From NCBI RefSeq assembly GCF_004346205.1, contig NZ_SMAM01000002.1:62001-126000 (forward strand): 64,000 nt of DNA, given 5' to 3'. The translations under genes were made by a program, and so were the position numbers. Below the pieces are notes generated by a model that saw nothing but the letters and a program-made list of their open reading frames with translations, was not told where the DNA came from and ran no database searches. The DNA comes from Bibersteinia trehalosi (lineage in GTDB: Bacteria; Pseudomonadota; Gammaproteobacteria; Enterobacterales; Pasteurellaceae). This document shows, one piece after another, positions 27,454-35,436 of the stretch. The stretch's first letter is position 1, and each line of letters begins with the position of its first letter.

Positions 27454-28200
27454 TGAGAGCAAACGGCATTTATCACATTTAAAATGAAAAATCTCATGTA
27501 AAGGTTCAGTTAGCTTCCATTCGCCATGGCAGCTAGGACATTTTCGTTCATTCTCTAGATTAATATCGCTGCCTAAACGGTAGAGATAATAATAGGTTGG
27601 GATTTGGCTCACCTGCTCAATGGCCGCGCATAATGCTCGACCTTGCTGGCTTAATGGGCTTTCAAGTTCAGAAATCTGTGCTAATGCTTCCTGCTCTAAT
27701 ACGCCACCATTCATTTGTAGTTGATCACAAGCCTGCCAATTTTCTTGCCATTTTAATATTTGCTCAGTTAATTCAGGCTGATCGCCTAAACGATAAAGTG
27801 GTATCGCTTGCAATACATCCCCATGGTATAACGGTGAGGCACTATCAACATAGCTAGTATAGAGCAGCTGAAAACTCGCAGGCTCGCAGTTTGCGGTATC
27901 ATTTTCGTTATAATCTCGCCCCACAACCTCAAAAAAGATCAATGCCACTCCAGCCTGCTCGGCATATTCAATCGCTTGCCTTACCCAATCATTATTATAT
28001 TTATCTAACAAACTATCTTGTTCTGGTAACGATAAGCGAACTTGAAATTCAAACTGTTCACCTAACTTGTGATGAGTTACGCCAAATTCTCTGCCTAAAA
28101 TTTGCCCATTAAAACGCCATTGCTCAAGAATTTGGTTGATTAAATTAACAGGATCTTGCTCAAAATTTTGGTAGCTGAAATGTGCTATGGCTTGATACAT
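27430..28200 (-). CDS. DUF2310 family zinc-ribbon protein
   Basis: 256-residue cytoplasmic protein of unknown function with a C-terminal zinc ribbon: CPSCHGEW near residue 221 and CDKCRLL near 241 supply four cysteines. The rest (for example REFGVTHHKLGEQFEFQVRL near 37 and ALIFFEVVGRDYNEND near 87) matches what I recall of the Pasteurellaceae DUF2310 proteins, described only as possibly nucleic-acid-binding. It overlaps the end of fieF by 16 bp and is the last gene of a five-gene operon. Its last codons are duplicated on the far side of the accessory island. Confidence 0.82.
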   Translation of the reverse strand: MYQAIAHFSYQNFEQDPVNLINQILEQWRFNGQILGREFGVTHHKLGEQFEFQVRLSLPEQDSLLDKYNNDWVRQAIEYAEQAGVALIFFEVVGRDYNENDTANCEPASFQLLYTSYVDSASPLYHGDVLQAIPLYRLGDQPELTEQILKWQENWQACDQLQMNGGVLEQEALAQISELESPLSQQGRALCAAIEQVSQIPTYYYLYRLGSDINLENERKCPSCHGEWKLTEPLHEIFHFKCDKCRLLSNLSWELL

Positions 28201-29096
28201 TGTCGTTTCTCTCGTTCTTCTTGCTGTACAATAGAAGTTGGTTCTTGATGGATAATCACTTCAGAATGCGGAAAAGTCGCTAAAATTTTATGCTCTAGAC
28301 AATCTGCAATTTCATGGGCTTTCATTAGGGTTAAATCATCAGCCATCTCTAAATGCAATTGGATAAAACGCACCGCACCTGCGCGACGTGTTTTAAGGTC
28401 GTGAATGCTGATAATATCATCTTGTTTATGTACAATTTGCCAGATTTGTTCAATTTCTTCTTTCGGTAACGCCTTATCTAATAGGGCTTGCACCGCATCC
28501 CACAACATTTTGCCCGCATTATATAAAATATAAAGTGCGATTCCGATCGCAAATAGCGCATCAGCATAGATGACACCTGCTAAATTTAATCCCATTGCAA
28601 CTAAAATCGCGCCATTCATATATAAATCAGTTTGATAGTGAAGTGAATCTGCAGCAATTGCAGGACTACCTGTTTGTCGCACCACTTGACGCTGATATAA
28701 CACCAAAACCCCAGTTAATAGCATTGAAAAAATACCGATACAAATCCCTAATTCACTCCCCATAATCCATTGTGGTTCGCTTAAGCGTTGAATACCTTGT
28801 AACAGTAAGAATACTGCCGAACCTGTAATAAATGCACTTTGTACCAATGCCGCGAGTGATTCTGCTTTACCATGTCCAAAAGTATGTTCATCGTCAGCGG
28901 GTTGCAATGCAAAGCGTAATACCAACATATTCGTCACAGAAGCAAACAAATCCACCAAAGAGTCGGTCATTGCCGCTAAAATTGTCATTGAGCCTGTTTG
29001 CCACCAAGCAAAGGCTTTCACAATAATGAGAATACCTGCCACAAACACTGCAAAATGGGCAGCTCGTTTAACCTGTTGATTATATTCTTGTGCCAT
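28185..29096 (-). CDS. fieF: Cation-efflux pump FieF (YiiP, CDF family)
   Basis: Proton-coupled exporter of divalent metals (iron, zinc) from the cytoplasm. The product has 303 residues: six membrane helices, then a cytoplasmic metal-binding domain. The transport-site residues are visible as TDSLVDLFAS near residue 45 (two Asp) and DSLHYQTDLYMN near 150 (His and Asp). GHGKAESLAAL near 75 matches the zinc-bridging region of YiiP. Fourth in the ppx-yaaA-lipoprotein-fieF-DUF2310 operon; the start lies 5 bp after the lipoprotein stop. Metal preference cannot be read with certainty from sequence. Confidence 0.93.
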   Translation of the reverse strand: MAQEYNQQVKRAAHFAVFVAGILIIVKAFAWWQTGSMTILAAMTDSLVDLFASVTNMLVLRFALQPADDEHTFGHGKAESLAALVQSAFITGSAVFLLLQGIQRLSEPQWIMGSELGICIGIFSMLLTGVLVLYQRQVVRQTGSPAIAADSLHYQTDLYMNGAILVAMGLNLAGVIYADALFAIGIALYILYNAGKMLWDAVQALLDKALPKEEIEQIWQIVHKQDDIISIHDLKTRRAGAVRFIQLHLEMADDLTLMKAHEIADCLEHKILATFPHSEVIIHQEPTSIVQQEEREKRQCIKP

Positions 29097-29101
29097 AATG
29101 A

Positions 29102-29680
29102 TTACCTACACCCAATCTGCCATGCTAATTGAGCAAATTGTGCAGCAAGTTGCATTAGTAGCGGTTGAAATTCCGCTAAATTTTGCAAATTTTTGTCTGA
29201 AATCGACCGCTTGTCCGCAAATTGCATCTGCCCGTAGCCGCAATCTAAATCACGCCCTCGAGTGACTTCTAGCTGCACATTTTGCCAACGCTCAGTTGGT
29301 GGGTAGATCACTTGGCTTTGCAGCTCTTGCTGGTTAATGGCAACTGTTGCTTGAGTATTCACTTGATCCGCAAAACGCTGTTGGCGCAATTTAGCACGAG
29401 CAGACAAACTTCTCGCTTGTGTATTTTTATCTAGAAATAGTAATACCCCTTGTTGCCAGTTTTCCGGAGTTTGACCACTATCCTTCGGTAAATAGAGCAT
29501 TTGCTGCATTTCATCTAGCTGATTGTGAGTAATGCGTTCAAAGATCTGATTCTGAAATACAATTTTCTCTGGTGTTGAAAATTGAGCGGGGTGAGAAATA
29601 CAGCCAGCCAGTAAAAACACAAAGGCTAAAAATGAGAACGGGCGTACGCTGTACGCCCCCACAATGTTAACATTACTCAT
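29102..29680 (-). CDS. Predicted lipoprotein, unknown function
   Basis: 192 residues with a lipoprotein signal ([13 protein letters not shown], lipid-modified Cys27). No recognised domain. The mature part is Gln-rich with one segment of regular polar and hydrophobic character ([14 protein letters not shown] onward) and two further cysteines near the C-terminus. The frame carries an exact uptake signal (29206-29214). The beginning of the gene contains an 8-bp perfect inverted repeat (29640-29658) of the same GC-rich type as the element before metB. It overlaps yaaA by 8 bp, so it is translationally linked to it. Confidence 0.8.
   Translation of the reverse strand: MSNVNIVGAYSVRPFSFLAFVFLLAGCISHPAQFSTPEKIVFQNQIFERITHNQLDEMQQMLYLPKDSGQTPENWQQGVLLFLDKNTQARSLSARAKLRQQRFADQVNTQATVAINQQELQSQVIYPPTERWQNVQLEVTRGRDLDCGYGQMQFADKRSISDKNLQNLAEFQPLLMQLAAQFAQLAWQIGCR
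29206..29214 (-). repeat. Uptake signal core inside the lipoprotein gene
   Basis: ACCGCTTGT on the plus strand, flanked by a T-rich tract and a second USS-like half (GCGGTTGAAATT) at 29161. Confidence 0.8.
29640..29658. repeat. Short GC-rich inverted repeat at lipoprotein start
   Basis: GGGCGTAC-GCT-GTACGCCC, a perfect eight-base-pair stem inside the signal-peptide codons. Its outer edge (CCCCCACAATG) resembles the edge of the metB element (CCCCTACAATG read on the minus strand). Confidence 0.6.
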
Positions 29681-30452
29681 GCCGTTCTTCCCGCTTAAAG
29701 ACTAACTCATTTTCGCTAGAACTATCTGCATCAAACCAATAGCCCCCATAGTTAAATGCTTTAAGTTGCTCAACGGAGGTTGGCTGATTTTCCAGCATAA
29801 AACGCACCATCATGCCACGCGCTTTTTTCGCATAAAAACTAATCACTTTAAATTTACCATTTTTTTCGTCTAAAAATACAGGTTTGATTATTGTGGCATT
29901 GAGGTTTTTCGCCTTAATCGCCCCATAATATTCATCAGAGGCTAGATTGACTAAAATATTATCGCCTTGTGCATCAATAGCTTGTTGCAAATGTTCAGTA
30001 ATCACATTGCCCCAAAATGCATAAAGATCCTTACCCTTCAAATTCGCCAGCTTCGTCCCCATTTCCAAGCGATATGGTTGCATTAAATCCAGTGGCTTAA
30101 GTAAACCGTATAGCCCCGAAAGCATTCTTAAGTGCGTTTGAGCATAATAGATTTGTTCGCTCGTTAAACTTTCTGCATCTAGCCCCGTATATACATCTCC
30201 TTTAAATGCAAAAATCGCGGCTTTTGCATTTTGCTCATTATGGGCTAATTGCCACTGTGCAAAACGTGCGACATTCAGTGCTGCGAGCTTGTCACTAATC
30301 GACATTAAACTCCCCACCTCTGCGGGCGAAAGCTGCTTGCAAATTTCAATTAATTCTTGGCTGTAAGCGGTCAATTCTGGCTGAGAAAATGCAAAATTGG
30401 TCATTTTTTTCTCAAAATCCAATGTTTTCGCAGGGGAAATAATGGCTAACAT
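29673..30452 (-). CDS. yaaA: YaaA family peroxide stress resistance protein
   Basis: Cytoplasmic protein that in E. coli is under OxyR and lowers intracellular free iron during hydrogen peroxide stress; the family is UPF0246. The product has 259 residues, as in E. coli. Seen are [15 protein letters not shown] at the N-terminus, [14 protein letters not shown] near residue 84, [20 protein letters not shown] near 115 and [15 protein letters not shown] near 205. It lies between ppx (9 bp) and the lipoprotein gene (overlap), together with the metal exporter fieF. No OxyR site could be confirmed. Confidence 0.93.
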   Translation of the reverse strand: MLAIISPAKTLDFEKKMTNFAFSQPELTAYSQELIEICKQLSPAEVGSLMSISDKLAALNVARFAQWQLAHNEQNAKAAIFAFKGDVYTGLDAESLTSEQIYYAQTHLRMLSGLYGLLKPLDLMQPYRLEMGTKLANLKGKDLYAFWGNVITEHLQQAIDAQGDNILVNLASDEYYGAIKAKNLNATIIKPVFLDEKNGKFKVISFYAKKARGMMVRFMLENQPTSVEQLKAFNYGGYWFDADSSSENELVFKREERHE

Positions 30453-30461
30453 AATTATCCT

Positions 30462-31967
30462 TTAATCATTAAACGTTAAACTTAGTTCTAATGCAGATAA
30501 ATAGTGATGCTCTTCTTCTAAATCTGCCTGAACCAGTGGATTTTGGCTTAAAAAGCCTTGGCTAAAAATTAACTGCCAATGGTTTTTGTCTATTTGCAAC
30601 GTTAATTGCTCAATGCATGGCGCTGCTTGGCGAGCCTTATTGAGTAAAACTGCCAAACGGAATAAGCGCAACAGAGTTAAAATATCTCGATACTGATAAC
30701 GGCTTGTGCTTTTAATATCACTTCGTTTAAAGCCCTTCAAATGATAACGCATAAGCAATGCAAGCAGGTGTTGTTGCTCATTATCAAAGCCCGGTAAATC
30801 ACGATGAGCGATGATATAAGCCGAATGGCGATGTACATTATTGTGGTTAATGCTAATACCCACCTCGTGTAGCAGGCTAGCCCATTTTAGCATTGAGCGC
30901 AATTCTTTATTCTGCTTACGATTTTTCCACTCTTTCACTTGCTCGAACAACTGTAATGCGGTATCACGCACCCGAGTCGCTTGGCGATTATCAATATTAA
31001 ATTGCTCTGCTAATGCCTCCGCGGTACGCTGGCGAATATTGCTTACCTGAAAAACATCGTCCAAGCCATACATAACACCTTCGCGCAATGCACCATCTGA
31101 ATAGCGCATGGTTTGAATCTGGAATGTATGAAATAAGGCTAATAAAATTGCCAATCCGGGGAGCAATACATCTGCTCGCTCAGCCAATAACCCTTTTAAT
31201 TGAATATGTTGCAGATTATCAAATTGCAAACAACGCTCAATCAAGCTCTTTAAACGCGCTTCAGTGATAATGCCATCTCGATAACCGTTTACACTCAACA
31301 CTTTGCTCACTGTTTTGACAGTGCCTGATGAGCCAAACACATTTTGCCACCCAAGCTCACGATATTCACACCCCAGATCCTCAATTTTTGCCATTGCAGT
31401 TTGATAAGCCTGTTCAAAACGGCGTTTATCTAGCTTACCTTCAGCAAAAAAACGCTGAGCAAAACTCACACAGCCCATATGCCGACTTTCAGCCCGTAAA
31501 GGGAAAAAGCCATCACCAATACTCATTTCTGTTGAGCCGCCCCCAATATCAACCACCAGCTTTCTACCATACTCAGCTTGAGTATGGCTAACACCGGAAT
31601 AGATTAAACGAGCTTCTTCTTGCCCACTAATAATATTAATCGGATAAGGAAAAACCTTAGCGGCCTGCGTGAGAAAGTCTTGATTATTTAGTGCACGACG
31701 TAAAGTGTAAGTACCAACCACTTTCACATTTTCCGGTGAGAAACCTTGTAAGCGTTTAGCAAACAAATTTAAGCACGCAACCCCTCGTTCAATAGCCTCT
31801 TGGCTTAAAATACGATTTTCATCTAAACCTTCCGCCAAACGCACTCGGCGTTTAATCCGAGATAAAACTTGGATTGAGCCATTTACAATGCGAGCAACAA
31901 TCATATGAAAGCTATTCGAGCCGAGATCGATCGCGGCAAATTCACGAGGGGCGGAGCGAGAAGGCAT
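30462..31967 (-). CDS. ppx: Exopolyphosphatase (Ppx/GppA family)
   Basis: Removes phosphate from the ends of polyphosphate chains. From the ATG at 31967 the product has 501 residues, close to E. coli Ppx (513). The actin-like ATPase fold motifs are AAIDLGSNSFHMIVAR at the N-terminus, VVDIGGGSTEMSIGDG near residue 140, and FGSSGTVKTV near 210. A C-terminal HD-type region (LLHEVGISINHNNVHRHSAY near 365) separates Ppx from short paralogues. GppA (pppGpp phosphatase) is a close relative, and the two are hard to separate by eye; the long C-terminus favours Ppx. The TTG three codons upstream has AGGA too close, so the ATG is chosen. No ppk is adjacent. Confidence 0.87.
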   Translation of the reverse strand: MPSRSAPREFAAIDLGSNSFHMIVARIVNGSIQVLSRIKRRVRLAEGLDENRILSQEAIERGVACLNLFAKRLQGFSPENVKVVGTYTLRRALNNQDFLTQAAKVFPYPINIISGQEEARLIYSGVSHTQAEYGRKLVVDIGGGSTEMSIGDGFFPLRAESRHMGCVSFAQRFFAEGKLDKRRFEQAYQTAMAKIEDLGCEYRELGWQNVFGSSGTVKTVSKVLSVNGYRDGIITEARLKSLIERCLQFDNLQHIQLKGLLAERADVLLPGLAILLALFHTFQIQTMRYSDGALREGVMYGLDDVFQVSNIRQRTAEALAEQFNIDNRQATRVRDTALQLFEQVKEWKNRKQNKELRSMLKWASLLHEVGISINHNNVHRHSAYIIAHRDLPGFDNEQQHLLALLMRYHLKGFKRSDIKSTSRYQYRDILTLLRLFRLAVLLNKARQAAPCIEQLTLQIDKNHWQLIFSQGFLSQNPLVQADLEEEHHYLSALELSLTFND

Positions 31968-32143
31968 ATTTGACAAATCCTAGCAACAAAAGAAAACGGA
32001 GAGAGTTTAGCATTTTTTACTCCAAAATGGGGGCAATCTCTTCAGCAAGCGGTCATTTTTCCGTTAAAATATGCAAAATTATAGGACATGCTGCCACATC
32101 CTTTGAAATATCCACACACTCAACGTTATAGAAGGGAGAAAAT

Positions 32144-32935
32144 ATGATCACAATTGAACAATTTTTAGAAGTTGTTGCAAAACTGCGTGACCCAAATGGC
32201 GGCTGCCCTTGGGATTTAAAGCAAGATTTCAATTCTATGCTACCACATATGCTGGAAGAAAGTTATGAAGTTGCAGAAGCAATTCAAACGAATGATCGCA
32301 ATGCACTGCGAGAAGAATTAGGCGATTTACTGCTCCAAGTGGTTTTTCTTAGCCAACTTGCGAAAGAAGAAGGTAGCTTTAGTTTTCAAGATGTACTCAA
32401 TGATATCTATCAAAAATTGATCTATCGTCACCCACATGTATTTGGTGAGGTAAAAGCCTCTAATAGTGAAGAGGCATTAGCCCATTGGGAAGCGCAAAAA
32501 GCCAAAGACCACAAACACCAAGCACAAGCATCGATCTTAGACGATCTCCCCTTTGCTCTTCCTGCACTAACACGTGCAGAAAAACTACAAAAACGTTGTG
32601 CTAAAGTCGGGTTTGATTGGGATAACCCAATAGATGTGTTGGCAAAAGTAGAAGAAGAGCTACAGGAAGTAAAAGATGAATTGAATGCAGAACAATATAG
32701 CGCGGAAAAAACCGCAGAAGAATTAGGTGATTTACTTTTTGCGAGTGTAAATTTATGCCGCCACTATAATATTGAAGCGGAAAGCGCGTTGAGAAATGCT
32801 AACTTAAAATTTGAGAAACGTTTCCGTTTAGTTGAAAATGAAGTTAAAACGCAAGGCAAAACAGTGCAAGATTGCAGTTTAAGTGAATTGGATGCTATTT
32901 GGGAAAAAATCAAAAAACACCGTTCTACGCAATAA
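32144..32935 (+). CDS. mazG: Nucleoside triphosphate pyrophosphohydrolase MazG
   Basis: Hydrolyses NTPs and dNTPs to monophosphate and pyrophosphate, tempering the stringent response and cleaning the nucleotide pool. The product has 263 residues, as in E. coli, with two tandem MazG domains. The first has LRDPNGGCPWDLKQDF and EESYEVAEAI...LREELGDLLLQVVFL; the second (after about 130) has EEELQEVKDEL and EELGDLLFASVNL. The second carries the EExxE-ExxD metal set. No toxin-antitoxin mazEF genes are beside it. Divergent from ppx; uptake-signal-like sequence at 32046 lies in the gap. Confidence 0.95.
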   Translation: MITIEQFLEVVAKLRDPNGGCPWDLKQDFNSMLPHMLEESYEVAEAIQTNDRNALREELGDLLLQVVFLSQLAKEEGSFSFQDVLNDIYQKLIYRHPHVFGEVKASNSEEALAHWEAQKAKDHKHQAQASILDDLPFALPALTRAEKLQKRCAKVGFDWDNPIDVLAKVEEELQEVKDELNAEQYSAEKTAEELGDLLFASVNLCRHYNIEAESALRNANLKFEKRFRLVENEVKTQGKTVQDCSLSELDAIWEKIKKHRSTQ

Positions 32936-33003
32936 AAACCGATAAACTGCTTGACTATCGATGAAATGTAAAGAAAATTTACGACTGTTTTTTTATTAAT
33001 TTA

Positions 33004-33148
33004 AATAGGGTGTATTGATGTTTCAAATGAAGTGCGTTGTCGCTTAAAGAATGTTTGTTTAGCCCACTAGACTTCACATTTTTTGCCTTGTTACGGCAAA
33101 AATCTGCCAAAAGCCGCCACCCCATTTGAAACCTCAACACGCCCTATT
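33004..33148. repeat. 145-bp inverted-repeat element upstream of cpxR
   Basis: Arms 33004-33029 and 33123-33148 (26 bases) are inverted copies with three mismatches, ending in AATAGGG. Between them lie further pairings: TGAAGT (33027) with ACTTCA (33069) and TTTTTGCC / GGCAAAAA (33079-33102). It fills most of the gap between mazG and cpxR. It could be a miniature mobile element without coding capacity or a structured leader RNA of cpxR. No transposase is present. Confidence 0.65.
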
Positions 33149-33162
33149 AGGGATGAATCATT

Positions 33163-33879
33163 ATGCCTAAAATTTTACTTGTTGATGACGATATTGAACT
33201 GACGGAATTACTTGCAGAATTGCTTTCATTTGAAGGATTCGACTCGCACATTGTACATAATGGCAAAGAAGCTTTAGATGTATTGGCTCAGCAAGAATTT
33301 GATATTGTGTTGCTTGATGTCATGATGCCAGTATTAAATGGTATCGAAACATTAAAGCAAATCCGCTTAAAATACGAGCTACCCGTCTTAATGTTAAGCG
33401 CACGTGACGATGAAATCGATCGCATTCTGGGGCTAGAGTTGGGGGCAGATGATTATCTACCTAAGCCGTTCAATGATCGTGAACTGGTGGCTCGAATTAA
33501 AGCAATCTTACGCAGAACCGTGACCTCAGCTACACTGAAACGGCGTGAAGCAGAATCCGAACCAGACGATAGTAGCCATCGCATTTTATTTGGTGGCGTA
33601 GAACTCTATCCAGGACGCCAACAAGCAATATTCGCGGGTAAAGAGATTGAATTAACTGGTACAGAATATGCGTTACTTGAAATCTTAGTGCGGAATGCCG
33701 GACATATTCTCTCTCGAGAGTTGCTCAGTATGGAGATTTTAGGCAAGAATCTCACCCCCTATGATCGTTCTATTGATATGCATATGTCGAATTTACGCAA
33801 AAAACTTCCGCATAGAACGGACAATTTGCCTTGGTTTAAAACTCTGCGAGGCAGAGGTTATCTTTTAGTCACAGAATAA
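33163..33879 (+). CDS. cpxR: Response regulator CpxR
   Basis: OmpR-type transcription regulator of the envelope stress response, phosphorylated by CpxA. The product has 238 residues. The receiver domain has ILLVDDDIELTELL at the N-terminus, the phosphoacceptor Asp in VLLDVMMPV near residue 51, and KPFNDRELVARI with the conserved Lys near 100. The winged-helix domain (about 135-238) has GTEYALLEILV and SIDMHMSNLRKKL. The match to CpxR is stronger than to OmpR or ArcA, and the adjacent cpxA supports it. ATG at 33163 is preceded by AGGGATGA. The 145-bp inverted-repeat element lies directly upstream. Confidence 0.93.
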   Translation: MPKILLVDDDIELTELLAELLSFEGFDSHIVHNGKEALDVLAQQEFDIVLLDVMMPVLNGIETLKQIRLKYELPVLMLSARDDEIDRILGLELGADDYLPKPFNDRELVARIKAILRRTVTSATLKRREAESEPDDSSHRILFGGVELYPGRQQAIFAGKEIELTGTEYALLEILVRNAGHILSRELLSMEILGKNLTPYDRSIDMHMSNLRKKLPHRTDNLPWFKTLRGRGYLLVTE

Positions 33880-33892
33880 CAATGATTAAAAC

Positions 33893-33952
33893 GTCTCCCA
33901 ACTTAGATTCTATCGTCAACTCATTTTAAATTGGCCATAACTATTGGGAGAC
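33893..33952 (+). promoter_or_regulatory. Stem-loop between cpxR and cpxA
   Basis: Perfect nine-base inverted repeat GTCTCCCAA (33893-33901) / TTGGGAGAC (33944-33952) around a 42-base loop. It encloses the only purine-rich GGGAG in front of cpxA. It may set the CpxR:CpxA ratio; no T-run follows, so it is not a terminator. Confidence 0.5.
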
Positions 33953-33967
33953 ATCTATTTTTGCACT

Positions 33968-35353
33968 ATGATTTTAAAAAAACTTCACATTCTACGAAAT
34001 TATCTCGCTTACCAAATATTTTCCTCCTTTATAGTAACTATTGCGCTTATTTTAGGGTTCGCGCTAATTTTCCCTAATCTTGATCCGCGCACTTACAATC
34101 CAATCGAGGAGGAAACACGAGAATATTTTCGTTTAGAAAGTTTACACACTCAAAACGAATATAATCTGGATGAGATCTTCGACCGCAGACTCTCTCTCTC
34201 CTCTGCTAGTGGTTTTGACATTATTTTATTTGAAAAAGACACAGGGGAAATTAGCGGTGTCACAGAAAAACAGCTGAATTTGCTACAAGTGTTTATTCTT
34301 AAAGCAAATAATCCCATTACCCCACTAAAATGTATGTTTGGTAATCTTGCTTTCTATGGGCCGTTTGAAATTCATTCTGACAACCATAGCTATTACCAAT
34401 ATTTCATTCAACAAGTTGGTCCTCAGCAAGAATTTCTCAACAGGATGTTTGACTCACCATGGGCAATGCTGGCAATTATGTTATTGGTCAGTATTCCTAT
34501 TGTGTTATGGCAATCACACCGAATTGCTAAGCCCGTTAAACAGTTACGCCTTGCTGCCAATGCCGTTGCGACAGGCGATTTAAATGAAAATCCTCAGCTT
34601 GAAATTGAAGGCGTGACAGAAATCCGTGAAGTAGGTACCAGCTTTAACCAAATGATTCAAGCGTTACAACGCTTACAAAACTATCAGCAGCGGTTAATCT
34701 CTGATGTTTCACATGAATTAAAAACGCCACTTACTCGTATGCAGCTTGCAATATCATTGCTGAGAAGAAGAAATGGCGAAAGCAAAGAGATCTGCCGTTT
34801 AGAAAGTGAAATTGGCAAGCTGGATAGCATGATTCAAGATTTACTACAACTTTCGCGACAGAACTTAAACCAACATATGCACCGAGACATATTTGCAGTG
34901 CATCATATTTGGGCAGATGTTCTCGAAGATGTGACATTTGAATTAGAAAACGCAGGATTCAAATTAATTCTTGAACAACACATTGATAATCCTACTCACT
35001 ATTTTATTAATGGCAACCAAGCACTGTTATCTAGCGCGGTGGAAAATGTACTACGCAATGCCAAAAAATATGCACATAGTCAGGTAAAATTAGCAACCTA
35101 TATTGATGCAGAACAGCGCTTAAATATTGTCATTGATGACGATGGCGATGGCGTGCCAGCAGACCAATATAAAGAGATCTTCCGTCCTTTCTACCGAGTT
35201 GATGACGACCGTGCGCGCCAAACAGGCGGCACAGGCTTAGGATTAGCAATTGTTGCGAATGCAGTTGAAAACCACCAAGGCAGTGCTGTTGCGGAAAAAA
35301 GCCCACTGGGAGGGTTACGCGTTAAAATTCAACTGCCTTTATGGTTAGAATAA
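33968..35353 (+). CDS. cpxA: Sensor histidine kinase CpxA
   Basis: Inner-membrane kinase/phosphatase that senses envelope protein misfolding and controls CpxR. From the ATG at 33968 the product has 461 residues. Order: membrane helix near 15-35, periplasmic domain to about 155, second helix near 160-180, HAMP, then the dimerisation helix with SDVSHELKTPLTRMQ (His near 248) and the ATPase domain with VENVLRNAKKYA, DDDGDGVP and TGGTGLGLAIV near 420. A TTG at 33944 would start inside the stem-loop and is rejected. The ATG lacks a convincing ribosome-binding site. No CpxP gene is in the window. Confidence 0.92.
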   Translation: MILKKLHILRNYLAYQIFSSFIVTIALILGFALIFPNLDPRTYNPIEEETREYFRLESLHTQNEYNLDEIFDRRLSLSSASGFDIILFEKDTGEISGVTEKQLNLLQVFILKANNPITPLKCMFGNLAFYGPFEIHSDNHSYYQYFIQQVGPQQEFLNRMFDSPWAMLAIMLLVSIPIVLWQSHRIAKPVKQLRLAANAVATGDLNENPQLEIEGVTEIREVGTSFNQMIQALQRLQNYQQRLISDVSHELKTPLTRMQLAISLLRRRNGESKEICRLESEIGKLDSMIQDLLQLSRQNLNQHMHRDIFAVHHIWADVLEDVTFELENAGFKLILEQHIDNPTHYFINGNQALLSSAVENVLRNAKKYAHSQVKLATYIDAEQRLNIVIDDDGDGVPADQYKEIFRPFYRVDDDRARQTGGTGLGLAIVANAVENHQGSAVAEKSPLGGLRVKIQLPLWLE

Positions 35354-35426
35354 ACGAATGCCAATATTGATTTATCCATGCCAAACAGCATGCTTATCTA
35401 TATTTGCAAATTTTTCTCCAAAACAG

Positions 35427-35435
35427 ACCGCTTGT
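35427..35435 (-). repeat. Uptake signal core just before macB
   Basis: ACCGCTTGT ends two bases before the macB ATG and overlaps the place where a ribosome-binding site would lie. Confidence 0.8.
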
Positions 35436-35436
35436 T

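Noticed and set aside
32965-32985. CpxR box before cpxR
   Set aside because: GTAAA-N5-TTTAC is seen, but the CpxR consensus is a direct repeat of GTAAA; the orientation is wrong.
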